Origin: Planctomycetota bacterium
GTDB taxonomy: Bacteria > Planctomycetota > Phycisphaerae > Sedimentisphaerales > Anaerobacaceae
Direction: 5' to 3'
NCBI GenBank assembly: GCA_023135865.1
Contig: JAGLSG010000021.1
Location: forward strand, 1-42,347
Length of the DNA stretch: 42,347 nucleotides
The notes beneath the pieces are model-generated. The model was given only the letters and a program-made list of their open reading frames with translations. It did not search any database and was not told the origin of the DNA. A program made the translations under genes and the position numbers. Positions 24,980-32,819 of this stretch are shown one piece after another (position 1 is the first letter of the stretch; each line of letters starts with the position of its first letter).

Positions 24980-25417
24980 ATGGAATATGCGATAGGCAAA
25001 ACCGGCAGAGTCGTTGCAGCCCGACTGTTTGAGGGCGAAGATATTTATGAGTGCATCGAAAAAATAGCTGCTGACGAAAAAATCAAATCAGCTGCTGTCC
25101 TAATCACCGGCGGCTTTAGGGCAGCTGATGTTGTGGTTGGCCCAAAAGAGGAAAAGCCGAAAATTATCGGTAACTTCAAAAAATTCGTTGGCCCCGGCGA
25201 AGCGCTCGGCGTTGGCACGATTTACTGCGACAATGATGGCCCAAAGCTGCACATTCACACAGCGATTGGCAAAGGCGACGAAACGGTGGTTGGCTGTCCT
25301 CGCGGCGGAGCAAAAACTTTTCTTGTTCTGGAAGTTACGCTCATTGAAATCCAAGGCATTTGTGCCGGCCGCAAACCAGACGCTAAAAATGGCCTTAACC
25401 TACTGCGATTTGAATAA
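24980..25417 (+). CDS. PPC/DUF296 domain protein
   Basis: 145 residues, covering one PPC (plants and prokaryotes conserved, DUF296) domain. It shows AVLITGGFRAADVVVGP, GVGTIYCDNDGPKLHIHTAIGKGDETVVG (the histidine-rich metal-site region typical of the family) and a C-terminal FLVLEVTLIEI strand. Members are trimeric; plant ones bind AT-rich DNA, while bacterial ones are poorly characterised. It starts with ATG after a weak AGG. It stands alone between dnaA and a convergent oxidoreductase gene, with a palindrome 48 bp upstream. Confidence 0.8.
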   Translation: MEYAIGKTGRVVAARLFEGEDIYECIEKIAADEKIKSAAVLITGGFRAADVVVGPKEEKPKIIGNFKKFVGPGEALGVGTIYCDNDGPKLHIHTAIGKGDETVVGCPRGGAKTFLVLEVTLIEIQGICAGRKPDAKNGLNLLRFE

Positions 25418-25449
25418 ATCCAACTATCAAGGTAGCCACTAAAAATACG

Positions 25450-25500
25450 TCCTGTCATTGCGAGCACAGCGAAGCAATCTCTTTTTGTCACCTCGAGCGC
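25450..25500 (+). repeat. dispersed CTGTCATTGCGAGCACAGCG element
   Basis: A short copy of the GTCATTGCGAG family (GCGAAGCAATCTC end), followed by a CTCGAGCGCAGTCGAGAG hairpin. It lies between two convergent genes, where it could act as a terminator-like structure. Confidence 0.65.
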
Positions 25501-25547
25501 AGTCGAGAGGTCTGTTAAAACAGATTTCCCTTTCGGAATCCACAATT

Positions 25548-26573
25548 TTAAATCCTCAGCTCCGGCTCGGTCTTGCCGGGCTCTTCGCAAAAGCCCGTGC
25601 GAGCTGAAAGATAAGCGGCCTGCAGAACACGCATAGTATTAAGATTTTCGGCGGCACTGCTTATTAATTTATTTTCAGACGGCCTGGAAATACTCAATGC
25701 AAAATTTTCCAGCTGAGCCGAAAGCCGGCCAACTAAATTATCTGTGCAAACCAAATCTTCCTCTATTTGTCCGGCCGAATCGGTAACCGTAAAACGATTT
25801 TGTTTAACGGTTAAAATTTTGTTTTCGCCGAAAATTTTCAGCCATTCGCTCGAATCACCAAACGTTCTATTTGCGACCAGATTGCCAAAAAGCGTATCCG
25901 AAAATTTCATCGTGATTACAGCGGTATCTTCTGTCAGATACATCCGCTGCTTTTTATCACCGGCTTTGCTCGTAATAAGAGCGTAAATCTGTTGCGGTAT
26001 TTTGAAATTGCTGACTATTGTATCGATTAATCCGTAACAATTTTGCAAAAGGACTCCGCCGCCGGCGAGTTTCAAATCACTCTGCCAGCCGGGAACCGTT
26101 TTACTGTTTACATTGCAAACCGCACTGAGCGAAAAAATCCGGCCTGCTTTTCCCTGCTCTAAAAATTGGCGAAGATGAGAATAGCTTTGCGAAAATCTAT
26201 TTGTAATTCCGACAGCAAATTTCACATTTTCCATTTCAGCCAGCCCGGCAAATTCAGATGCCTGGTCAAAATCCCTGCCCAAAGGAGCCAATTTAAAAAT
26301 GTTGACCTGTTTTTTAATTGCCGTTTTAATTTGCTCTGCGCAGTTGTGCAAGCCGTCTGCAACCAGGAGGCAATCAAGCTGATTTTGTATTATCAACTGG
26401 CGGTAATCATCAAAGCCAACGCAGCCGAATTTTGCAGCTGTGCTTTCAGCAAGTTTCAAATCCTTATCTGCCACAGCTATAATTCCAAAGCATCCGCCAG
26501 CTGCCGCCTCAAGCAGCATTTGTCCCTTTTCGCCAAGTCCGATTACAGCTGTTTTTAATTTGTTTTCATTCAT
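25548..26573 (-). CDS. Gfo/Idh/MocA-family oxidoreductase, atypical catalytic loop
   Basis: 341 residues with an N-terminal Rossmann fold. AVIGLGEKGQ (residues 9-18) matches the GxGxxG nucleotide motif and VADKDLKLAE fits the following strand. The second domain begins with FAVGITNRFSQSYSHLRQFLEQGKAGRI, typical of the family. The usual EKP motif after strand four is replaced by FKLAP (Lys94), so the lysine that normally contacts substrate and NAD(P) is shifted or absent. The substrate is unknown. It starts with ATG and lies 148 bp downstream of apbE in the same direction, so co-transcription is possible. Confidence 0.8.
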   Translation of the reverse strand: MNENKLKTAVIGLGEKGQMLLEAAAGGCFGIIAVADKDLKLAESTAAKFGCVGFDDYRQLIIQNQLDCLLVADGLHNCAEQIKTAIKKQVNIFKLAPLGRDFDQASEFAGLAEMENVKFAVGITNRFSQSYSHLRQFLEQGKAGRIFSLSAVCNVNSKTVPGWQSDLKLAGGGVLLQNCYGLIDTIVSNFKIPQQIYALITSKAGDKKQRMYLTEDTAVITMKFSDTLFGNLVANRTFGDSSEWLKIFGENKILTVKQNRFTVTDSAGQIEEDLVCTDNLVGRLSAQLENFALSISRPSENKLISSAAENLNTMRVLQAAYLSARTGFCEEPGKTEPELRI

Positions 26574-26721
26574 TATAAATCACGCATTGTTAATTGATTT
26601 CATTGTGTTGTAATTTTACATTGCTTTTGCGAAAAATAAACCGTTTATTTTTCACAAACTACAGTGCTAAGTTTTCCTGCTTACTCGCGAGTAAATAACT
26701 TTAGAATAATTGATTATAACT

Positions 26722-27774
26722 TTATTCGCGGAAATTTATTACCCTAAAGGGTATAAATTTTTCAGCGCCGCTGGTTTTGATTATTTCATCTGAACCAGCT
26801 GGAATTAAAATCGCTTCGGTTTGCGGCAGTTGCTCGATTAAACAAAGGCCTTTTTCGATTCCCATCACACTGACCGCTGTTGCGAGAGCATCTGCCTCAG
26901 TGCAGCTTTTACAAATTACGCTTACACTCGCCAGGCCGCTGCTGCTTTTTGCGGTTTTGGTATTCATTATATGGCTGTATTTTTTGCCGTCTATTAAAAC
27001 GAATCTTTGGTAATCGCCGCTTGTTGCAACGGCAAAATCATTCAACTTCAAAGTTAAAATCGATTTGTCTTCTGATTTTGGATTTGGCTCCTGCAAGCCG
27101 ATTTGCCAGAATTTTTTGCCAGCTGGCGGCCGGCCAAAGCAGCGAATATCTCCGCCAATATCTACCATTGCGCCAAGTGCCCCAATTTTTTTGGCAGCTT
27201 CAATTGCTTTGTCGATTGCAAAGCCCTTTGCAATTGCGCCCAAATCAATTTTCATTCCATCTGCGGCAAAACTAACGCTTCTGTCATTTGGAACGATAAT
27301 AATTTTTTCATAGCCGATTTTTGAACGCACCTTTTCGAGAGCGGCTTGTGATGGAACTAAATTTTCTTTTGCCGCCTTTCGCCACAAATCTTCCAATGCC
27401 CCAACTGTAATGTCAAAAGCTCCATCGCTGAGCCGGCTAAACTCTATTGATTTTCGGATTATTTCAAAAGTTATCTCGCTCACAACAACCGGATTGTCAT
27501 AAGCGTTGCGATTTATTTCGCTAACCTCTGAATCGCTTTTATAAAAGCTGCATAGGTTCTCAATATTTTCGATTTGCTCAAAGGCCGCTTCAATTGCTTT
27601 TCTTGCTGTATTTGCGTCAGGAGCTATGGCGACTATGCGAGCGAATGTTCCCATGGCCAAACGGTAGCCGCTGTCGCTCTTGACAGGTTTCCTCGGCAGG
27701 CAAAAATTAAGCAGGGCAATCAAGCCGGCAAAAAAAACAATTCCAATTATAATTTTGTAATTTCGTTTATTCAT
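26722..27774 (-). CDS. apbE: FAD:protein FMN transferase (ApbE family)
   Basis: Transfers FMN from FAD onto threonine residues of exported or membrane redox proteins such as Nqr/Rnf subunits. 350 residues from the ATG at 27774; an N-terminal hydrophobic anchor (about 7-27) places it outside the cytoplasm. Family signatures are RLAMGTFARIVA, LCSFYKSDSEVSEINR, GAFDITVGAL, KIDLGAIAKGFAIDKA, AMVDIGGDIR, FAVATSGDYQRF, YSHIMNTKT and ADALATAVSVMG. The open frame upstream (to 27807) lacks a ribosome site. No flavoprotein target gene is seen in the window. The last codons carry the TACCCTTTAGGGTA palindrome. Confidence 0.9.
   Translation of the reverse strand: MNKRNYKIIIGIVFFAGLIALLNFCLPRKPVKSDSGYRLAMGTFARIVAIAPDANTARKAIEAAFEQIENIENLCSFYKSDSEVSEINRNAYDNPVVVSEITFEIIRKSIEFSRLSDGAFDITVGALEDLWRKAAKENLVPSQAALEKVRSKIGYEKIIIVPNDRSVSFAADGMKIDLGAIAKGFAIDKAIEAAKKIGALGAMVDIGGDIRCFGRPPAGKKFWQIGLQEPNPKSEDKSILTLKLNDFAVATSGDYQRFVLIDGKKYSHIMNTKTAKSSSGLASVSVICKSCTEADALATAVSVMGIEKGLCLIEQLPQTEAILIPAGSDEIIKTSGAEKFIPFRVINFRE
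26727..26753 (-). promoter_or_regulatory. palindrome TACCCTTTAGGGTA with CCGCG, at the apbE 3' end
   Basis: Minus-strand copy of the element at 24906-24932, with the same eight-base spacing to CCGCG. It lies in the last codons of apbE and about 155-180 bp upstream of the oxidoreductase start. In both places it precedes a gene in the same orientation. Confidence 0.4.
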
Positions 27775-27813
27775 AATTCGTGTAACGGAAAAATCAAAAT
27801 ATACCAAACGCTG

Positions 27814-27841
27814 ATTATACTATATAATGTGATTATGAAAA
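27814..27841 (-). promoter_or_regulatory. candidate promoter of apbE, overlapping the divergent gene start
   Basis: On the minus strand TTTTCA (27836-27841) lies 16 bases before TATAAT (27814-27819). A plus-strand TATAAT (27823-27828) lies seven bases before the ATG of the radical SAM gene, which would give a nearly leaderless transcript. The two divergent promoters overlap. Confidence 0.4.
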
Positions 27842-29646
27842 GTGAGATAAGTAATACAAATCTAAAAGAGCTCATTGAGCAGGATTTCCTGCCTTTTGTG
27901 CGAAAGCCGGCCAGATATATCGGCGGTGAAATAAACCAAATCAAAAAAGACCTTAGCAAATGCGAATTGACCGTTGCTCTGTGCTTTCCCGACATTTACG
28001 AAATCGCAATGAGCTATACCGGCCTTGCGATTATTTACGATTGCCTGAACAAAATGGAAACCGTGGCAGCTGAAAGAGTTTTTGCGCCGTGGCTCGAAGC
28101 GGAAGAAATTCTTCGCAATAAAAAAATTCCGCTCTTTAGTTTGGAATCGAAAGTCGCTCTTAAAAATTTCGATATTGTCAGCTTTAGTTTAACCAACGAA
28201 CTTTGCTATACAAACGTTCTGAATATGCTGGACTTGGGCGGCATAAATCTTCGCAGCAGCCAGCGAAGCGAATCCGAGCCATTAATAATTGCCGGCGGCG
28301 GTCAAACCAATTGCTGTGAGCCGGTTGCGGAATTTTTCGATTTATTCCTGCTCGGTCAGGGCGAAGAAGCGATAATTGAATTAGCCGAGCTAATAAAAGA
28401 GCAAAAAAAACTCGGCAAAACAAAAAAAGAAATTCTTTCACTGGCCGCTGAAAAATTCGAGTGGACTTACGTGCCCAGCGTTTATAAGCATAACGGGTCA
28501 CGGGACACGGGTTACGAGAGACGAAGTGCTGTTGTTGATGGTTTTTCAAATGCCAATGTTCCGCTTGCTCCAATTGTTCCGTTTGTCGAAGCGGTTCACG
28601 AAAGGATAAGTATTGAGATTATGCGTGGTTGCCCCGGCAGATGCCGGTTTTGTCAGGCCAGTTTTTGCAGAAGGCCGATTAGCTATCGCAGTGTGGAAAG
28701 AATTGTCGAAATTGCAAAAGCGTGCTACAAATCAACCGGCTTCGATACGGTTAGTTTGCTGAGTTTATCAACAGCTGATTATCCGCAGCTGGAAGAATTA
28801 ACGGTTAAACTGCACGAATATTTTGCGGATAAATATGTCGGGATTTCACTGCCGAGTTTGCGGGTCGATACGCAATTGAAACTATTGCCGAAACTCGTAA
28901 CCTCCGTCAGGAAAGGTTCAATTACAATAGCAGTTGAAGCGGCGAGCGAAAATTTGCGCAAGCTCATTAATAAGCCATTAAAAGATGAGGATTTGTTTGC
29001 CGCAGTTGAGGCAGTTTATCAAGCCGGCTGGCAAAAATTGAAATTATATTTTATGGTGGGCTTTCCCGGCGAAACCGAGGAAGACATAAGGCAAATTGTT
29101 GAGCTGGCTAATCAACTGGCAAAGTTGCGGAAGGATGTATGCGGCCAAATCGGCCAAATCAATGCCGCTGTCAGTTGGCTCGTGCCAAAACCGCATACGC
29201 CATTCGGCTGGCTCGGCCAAAAACCAAAAGCATATTTCCAGCGAGCAAAACAGATTATACTCGAAGAAAAAATAAAGCTGCGTGCAAATTCAATCAGATT
29301 CAAATTTCACAATATAGAATCGAGCGTTCTCGAATCGGCAATGGCAAGAGGCGATAAAAAGTTGTGCGATGTTGTGGAATACGCCTTCAAAAGCGGAGCA
29401 AAGTTCGATTTGTGGAGTGAATGTTTTGATTATGATTTGTGGAAAAAAGCGTTTGAAAAATTCGGCTTAAATCTCGAATCAGCCGCTGAAAAACAATTTG
29501 CGGAGGATGAAATTTTACCCTGGGAACATTTGGGCGGCCCTGATAAAAAATATCTGCTTGAACACTTAAAGAAAGCCGCTTTAAGTTTTAAACTTTCCGC
29601 ATTCCTTTGGGAATGTGAAGACCGCCGAGACCTTTTGCGTTTTTGA
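27835..29646 (+). CDS. TIGR03960-like B12-binding-type radical SAM protein
   Basis: 603 residues from the ATG at 27835 (MKSEISNTNL); a longer frame upstream runs over apbE and is not real. The N-terminal part resembles a cobalamin-binding-type domain (LCFPDIYEIAMSYTGLAIIYD, LIIAGGGQTNCCEPVAEF). The radical SAM core has EIMRGCPGRCRFCQA (three Cys for the 4Fe-4S cluster), SLLSLSTADYPQL and VAVEAASENLRKLINK-like segments. This matches the TIGR03960 family, whose substrate is unknown. Around 28495-28525 the coding sequence contains a GGGTCACGGGACACGGGTTA string that resembles dispersed repeats and adds NGSRDTGYERRSA in frame. The 3' end overlaps the convergent LOG gene by 59 bp. Confidence 0.85.
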   Translation: MKSEISNTNLKELIEQDFLPFVRKPARYIGGEINQIKKDLSKCELTVALCFPDIYEIAMSYTGLAIIYDCLNKMETVAAERVFAPWLEAEEILRNKKIPLFSLESKVALKNFDIVSFSLTNELCYTNVLNMLDLGGINLRSSQRSESEPLIIAGGGQTNCCEPVAEFFDLFLLGQGEEAIIELAELIKEQKKLGKTKKEILSLAAEKFEWTYVPSVYKHNGSRDTGYERRSAVVDGFSNANVPLAPIVPFVEAVHERISIEIMRGCPGRCRFCQASFCRRPISYRSVERIVEIAKACYKSTGFDTVSLLSLSTADYPQLEELTVKLHEYFADKYVGISLPSLRVDTQLKLLPKLVTSVRKGSITIAVEAASENLRKLINKPLKDEDLFAAVEAVYQAGWQKLKLYFMVGFPGETEEDIRQIVELANQLAKLRKDVCGQIGQINAAVSWLVPKPHTPFGWLGQKPKAYFQRAKQIILEEKIKLRANSIRFKFHNIESSVLESAMARGDKKLCDVVEYAFKSGAKFDLWSECFDYDLWKKAFEKFGLNLESAAEKQFAEDEILPWEHLGGPDKKYLLEHLKKAALSFKLSAFLWECEDRRDLLRF

Positions 29647-30277
29647 AATCGGTGATAATTTTAACCGCTTCGTCCGGCTCATCAACTATCGTAAAAACAT
29701 CAACATCTTCCGGCGAAATGTAGCTGTATTCATTAAGCATTGTTTGTTTTATCCAGTCGAGCAGGCCGGACCAGAAATCACGGCCCATCAAAACCACTGG
29801 GAAAAATGCCTGCCTCAAAGTTTGTATCAGTACGAGCGATTCAAAAAACTCATCCATCGTTCCAAGTCCGCCTGGCAAAACTACAAAGCCATTAGCGTAT
29901 TTTAAGAACATTACTTTTCGGCAGAAAAAATATCTGAAATGCAGCGACATATTCTGAAATTCGTTCGGCTTCTGCTCAACCGGCAATTCGATATTTAAAC
30001 CGATACTTTTGCCGCCGGCCTCGGCTGCTCCTTTATTTGCCGCCTCCATAATTCCATTGCCGCCGCCGGTAATTACAGCAAAGCCGGCTTTTGCAAAGGC
30101 AGCTGCTGTTTCTTCAGCAAGTTTGTAATGCGGATGGTCTGGCTTGGTTCTCGCTGAACCAAAAAGCGAAATCGCCGGCCCAATGGAATCCAAATCGTCA
30201 AAGCCCTCAACGAATTCCGCCATTATTCTGAATATCCGCCAAACATCTTCAACTGGATTGCTATTATTGTTCATCAT
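29588..30277 (-). CDS. LOG family protein (TIGR00730-like nucleotide phosphoribohydrolase)
   Basis: 229 residues. The lysine decarboxylase-like/LOG signature is complete: FGSARTKPDHP, VITGGGNGIMEAANKGA and FVVLPGGLGTMDEFFE (PGGxGTxxE). LOG enzymes hydrolyse nucleotide 5'-monophosphates to base and ribose phosphate, and some release cytokinins. This form belongs to the longer bacterial type with an N-terminal helical extension. Two ATGs at the start (MMNNNS) leave a one-codon ambiguity. The 3' end overlaps the convergent radical SAM gene. Confidence 0.85.
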   Translation of the reverse strand: MMNNNSNPVEDVWRIFRIMAEFVEGFDDLDSIGPAISLFGSARTKPDHPHYKLAEETAAAFAKAGFAVITGGGNGIMEAANKGAAEAGGKSIGLNIELPVEQKPNEFQNMSLHFRYFFCRKVMFLKYANGFVVLPGGLGTMDEFFESLVLIQTLRQAFFPVVLMGRDFWSGLLDWIKQTMLNEYSYISPEDVDVFTIVDEPDEAVKIITDFKNAKGLGGLHIPKGMRKV

Positions 30278-30308
30278 AATTTCGCCGCTCGCTATTCAAA
30301 TAATAATT

Positions 30309-30968
30309 TTACCATAATTCCGGCTTTTCCGCAGCCGGACAATATCTCGCAATCGGACAACTTTTGCAATTCGGCTTTCTCGCTTTGCAGATATTGCGTC
30401 CGTGAAAAATCAGAAGATGACTGAACATAATCCAGTTCCTCTCAGGTATTATTTCGGCTAAATCGAACTCCAACTTTACAGCATCGCTGTTTGCCGAAAG
30501 CCCCAGCCGCCGACTGAGCCGAATAACATGCGTATCGCAGGCGATAGCCGGCTTGCCGAATCCGTTTCCAAGTACAACGTTTGCCGTTTTTCGCCCAACA
30601 CCCGGCAGCGTTACAAGTTCCTCAATTGTGTCAGGAACTTTACCTGAAAAATTTTCAATTATCGCTTCGCAGCTGCCCTTGATACTGATTGCCTTATTAT
30701 GATAAAATCCGGCACTTTTTATATCTTCTTCGATTTTCTCTATCGGAGCTTTTGCCCAATCAGCGATTGATTTATATTTCTTAAATAAATCTTTTGTAAT
30801 AATGTTAACACGAACATCAGTGCATTGGGCTGAAAGAATTGTCGCAATTAGAAGTTCTAAATTATTTGAAAAATTCAGGGCAATTTTTGCGTCAGGATAT
30901 GTTTTTTTCAGAATTGGAAAAATTTTACTGACGCGCTGAGCTTGAATGATTTTTTTCTTTTGCGTCAT
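30309..30968 (-). CDS. nth: endonuclease III (DNA glycosylase/AP lyase)
   Basis: Removes oxidised pyrimidines in base excision repair. The helix-hairpin-helix with catalytic Lys is LPGVGRKTANVVLGNGFG, followed by ACDTHVIRLSRRLGL (catalytic Asp). The 4Fe-4S cluster motif is C-x6-C-x2-C-x5-C (ICKARKPNCKSCPIARYC). Its 219 residues are standard. The ATG overlaps the dsbD stop in an ATGA arrangement, so the two are translationally coupled. Confidence 0.95.
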   Translation of the reverse strand: MTQKKKIIQAQRVSKIFPILKKTYPDAKIALNFSNNLELLIATILSAQCTDVRVNIITKDLFKKYKSIADWAKAPIEKIEEDIKSAGFYHNKAISIKGSCEAIIENFSGKVPDTIEELVTLPGVGRKTANVVLGNGFGKPAIACDTHVIRLSRRLGLSANSDAVKLEFDLAEIIPERNWIMFSHLLIFHGRNICKARKPNCKSCPIARYCPAAEKPELW

Positions 30969-32740
30969 AATTTTTCCAGCTGCGACTTTAATTTATCACC
31001 GAAAAACATTCCCCGCCATCTAACCGGCTCGGCTCGGCCAGGAACAAACAGGAGCGAAACCGGCACGCCTGGCTCATTGTAAATATTTTTCAAAGCAAGC
31101 GTAGCCGGTGAATCACTTGTGGTAGTATCCGCTTTTATTGTTAAAACATTTTTATCCTTGAGCAGTTTCACAATTTCCTTTTGGGAATAAACGCTTTTTT
31201 CAACTAGGCCGCAACTCAAACACCAGCTCGCAGTAAATTTAATTAAGACCGGCTGCTGATTTTTAATAGCTGTTTGGATTTTTTGCGAATCGTAATTTTG
31301 CCAGTCGATAAGTTTTGGTGATGGTCTTAATAAAATAAAACCAAAGAAAACAGCCATCGCAACTGCGAAAATTCTAATAAGCCATTTGCGAATTCTTTTT
31401 GTATTGTGAGCGACCCAACTGCTCCAGACCCATACGCAAAAGCCAAGCACTACAGCGAAATACAATATATTAGCTTGCTTAAGAACCGGCAAAGCTGAGA
31501 TAAGTTTTACAGCAATACCAAGCAGGACAAAGCCGATTGCCTGCTTAAATAATTCCATCCATTTGCCGGGTTTGGGAAGCCGGTTAAGAAATTTCGGTAC
31601 AGCCGAAAGTGCCGCATACGGCAGAGCCATTCCAAGACCCATTGTCATTATTGCGAGAGTGGCCAGCGGCAGTTTTTGCGTTTGCGCCCAGGCAAAGGCA
31701 GCTGCCAAAAGTGCAAAACTACATGGCGTACTTAAAACCGCCGCCAAAAATCCGGCTCCAATTGCAGCAAAGAGTCCGGCCTTTTTCAATTCGGTTTTAC
31801 CCGAAACCGCCGGCACATTGAACGTAAATAATCCAAAACAAAATAGAGCCAGCACCACCAGCAAAATTGAAATGCCAATAATAAAAGCCGTATTGCGAAG
31901 AACATCTCCCCACTGCAAAACCGTTCCATAAAAAATTTGCAGAACGATATTTGCTCCAGCGAGAGCTGCGAAAAATAAAAGTATTCCAATGCAAAACGAA
32001 ACGCCGGTTGCGATTGATTTGGTTTTACTCTGGCGGGCAAGCTGCATAACGATAATCGGCAGAATCGGCCAGACGCAAGGCATAATGTTCAAAGACAATC
32101 CGGCAAGAAAAGCCAGTAAAAGTGCAAACAAGACAGAACCGTCGCCCGTAGTCCGTGACTCGTGGCTCGCTATAAATTTATTCTTTGGCAGGGTGAATTT
32201 TGGCTTGCCCATTTCCCTGTTCAAAGAAATTTTTATCTGCGTTGAAAGCCGGCCAAAATCAGGCATACGGCATTGCCGAGCAGAGCAAACAGCGCCGGAA
32301 ATATCAATTTTAACCTCTTCAATAATATCTTCCTTAGAAACAGTTTTAATGTCAGCTGTTTTGAAAGGAAGATACACTGTAAAATCACCGCTGAAAACTT
32401 CGATTTTTTTTCCTGATAATTCATCGAAATATAAATGCGAAGCTGGAAAAATCGGCTCGGAAAAATTTATGAATTTTCCAGTAATTGTTTTGATTTTAAG
32501 ATTCGTCTGGCCGGGCGCAGTTTTGGCTGCTCCGTAAAAATGCCAGCCATCTTCAAGATGAAAATGAATCGCAAGAGCTGAATTACTATAGGGATTGACG
32601 AACTCGTGCTGGCTTTCTACTGAAATTGCAACAACGTCAGCTTTAACCGAATCGGCTGATTGCGCCGAGCCGGCACAGACGGCAAAAATGAAAATAAAAG
32701 CAAATACAAAAAATAAAATTGCCAAAGTTCTTTTTCGCAT
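30965..32740 (-). CDS. DsbD-like thiol:disulfide interchange protein
   Basis: Moves reducing power from the cytoplasm to the periplasm. From the ATG at 32740 (MRKRTLAILF): signal peptide to about SAQSAD, then a DsbD alpha-type domain (CSARQC is its cysteine pair). An eight-helix CcdA/DsbD-type membrane domain follows (LNIMPCVWPILPI, LSTPCSFALLAAAFA carry the two membrane cysteines). The C-terminal thioredoxin domain has FTASWCLSCGLVEKSV (CxxC). About 591 residues fits DsbD. A GCGAGCCACGAGTCACGG string at about 32140-32170, between the first and membrane domains, is repeat-like and adds ASHESRTTGDG in frame. A TTG three codons upstream is an alternative start. Confidence 0.88.
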   Translation of the reverse strand: MRKRTLAILFFVFAFIFIFAVCAGSAQSADSVKADVVAISVESQHEFVNPYSNSALAIHFHLEDGWHFYGAAKTAPGQTNLKIKTITGKFINFSEPIFPASHLYFDELSGKKIEVFSGDFTVYLPFKTADIKTVSKEDIIEEVKIDISGAVCSARQCRMPDFGRLSTQIKISLNREMGKPKFTLPKNKFIASHESRTTGDGSVLFALLLAFLAGLSLNIMPCVWPILPIIVMQLARQSKTKSIATGVSFCIGILLFFAALAGANIVLQIFYGTVLQWGDVLRNTAFIIGISILLVVLALFCFGLFTFNVPAVSGKTELKKAGLFAAIGAGFLAAVLSTPCSFALLAAAFAWAQTQKLPLATLAIMTMGLGMALPYAALSAVPKFLNRLPKPGKWMELFKQAIGFVLLGIAVKLISALPVLKQANILYFAVVLGFCVWVWSSWVAHNTKRIRKWLIRIFAVAMAVFFGFILLRPSPKLIDWQNYDSQKIQTAIKNQQPVLIKFTASWCLSCGLVEKSVYSQKEIVKLLKDKNVLTIKADTTTSDSPATLALKNIYNEPGVPVSLLFVPGRAEPVRWRGMFFGDKLKSQLEKL

Positions 32741-32754
32741 AATCACCAAAAAAA

Positions 32755-32819
32755 AACTAAAAACTTAAAGCGTAAAGTGAAAAACTACAGATAGAAACTC
32801 AAAACTTTTGAATTTTATA
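32755..32819. repeat. fragment of the A/T-rich palindrome element
   Basis: AAAACTAAAAACTTAAAGCG and AACTCAAAACTTTTGAATTT resemble the elements at 16312 and 37784. It continues into the 3' end of ftsH, whose last residues (PKTEDTKP) may be repeat-encoded. Confidence 0.55.

Noticed and set aside
27574-27834. N-terminal extension of the radical SAM gene by 87 codons
   Set aside because: The extension lies antisense to the start of apbE. The family N-terminus begins at the ATG at 27835.
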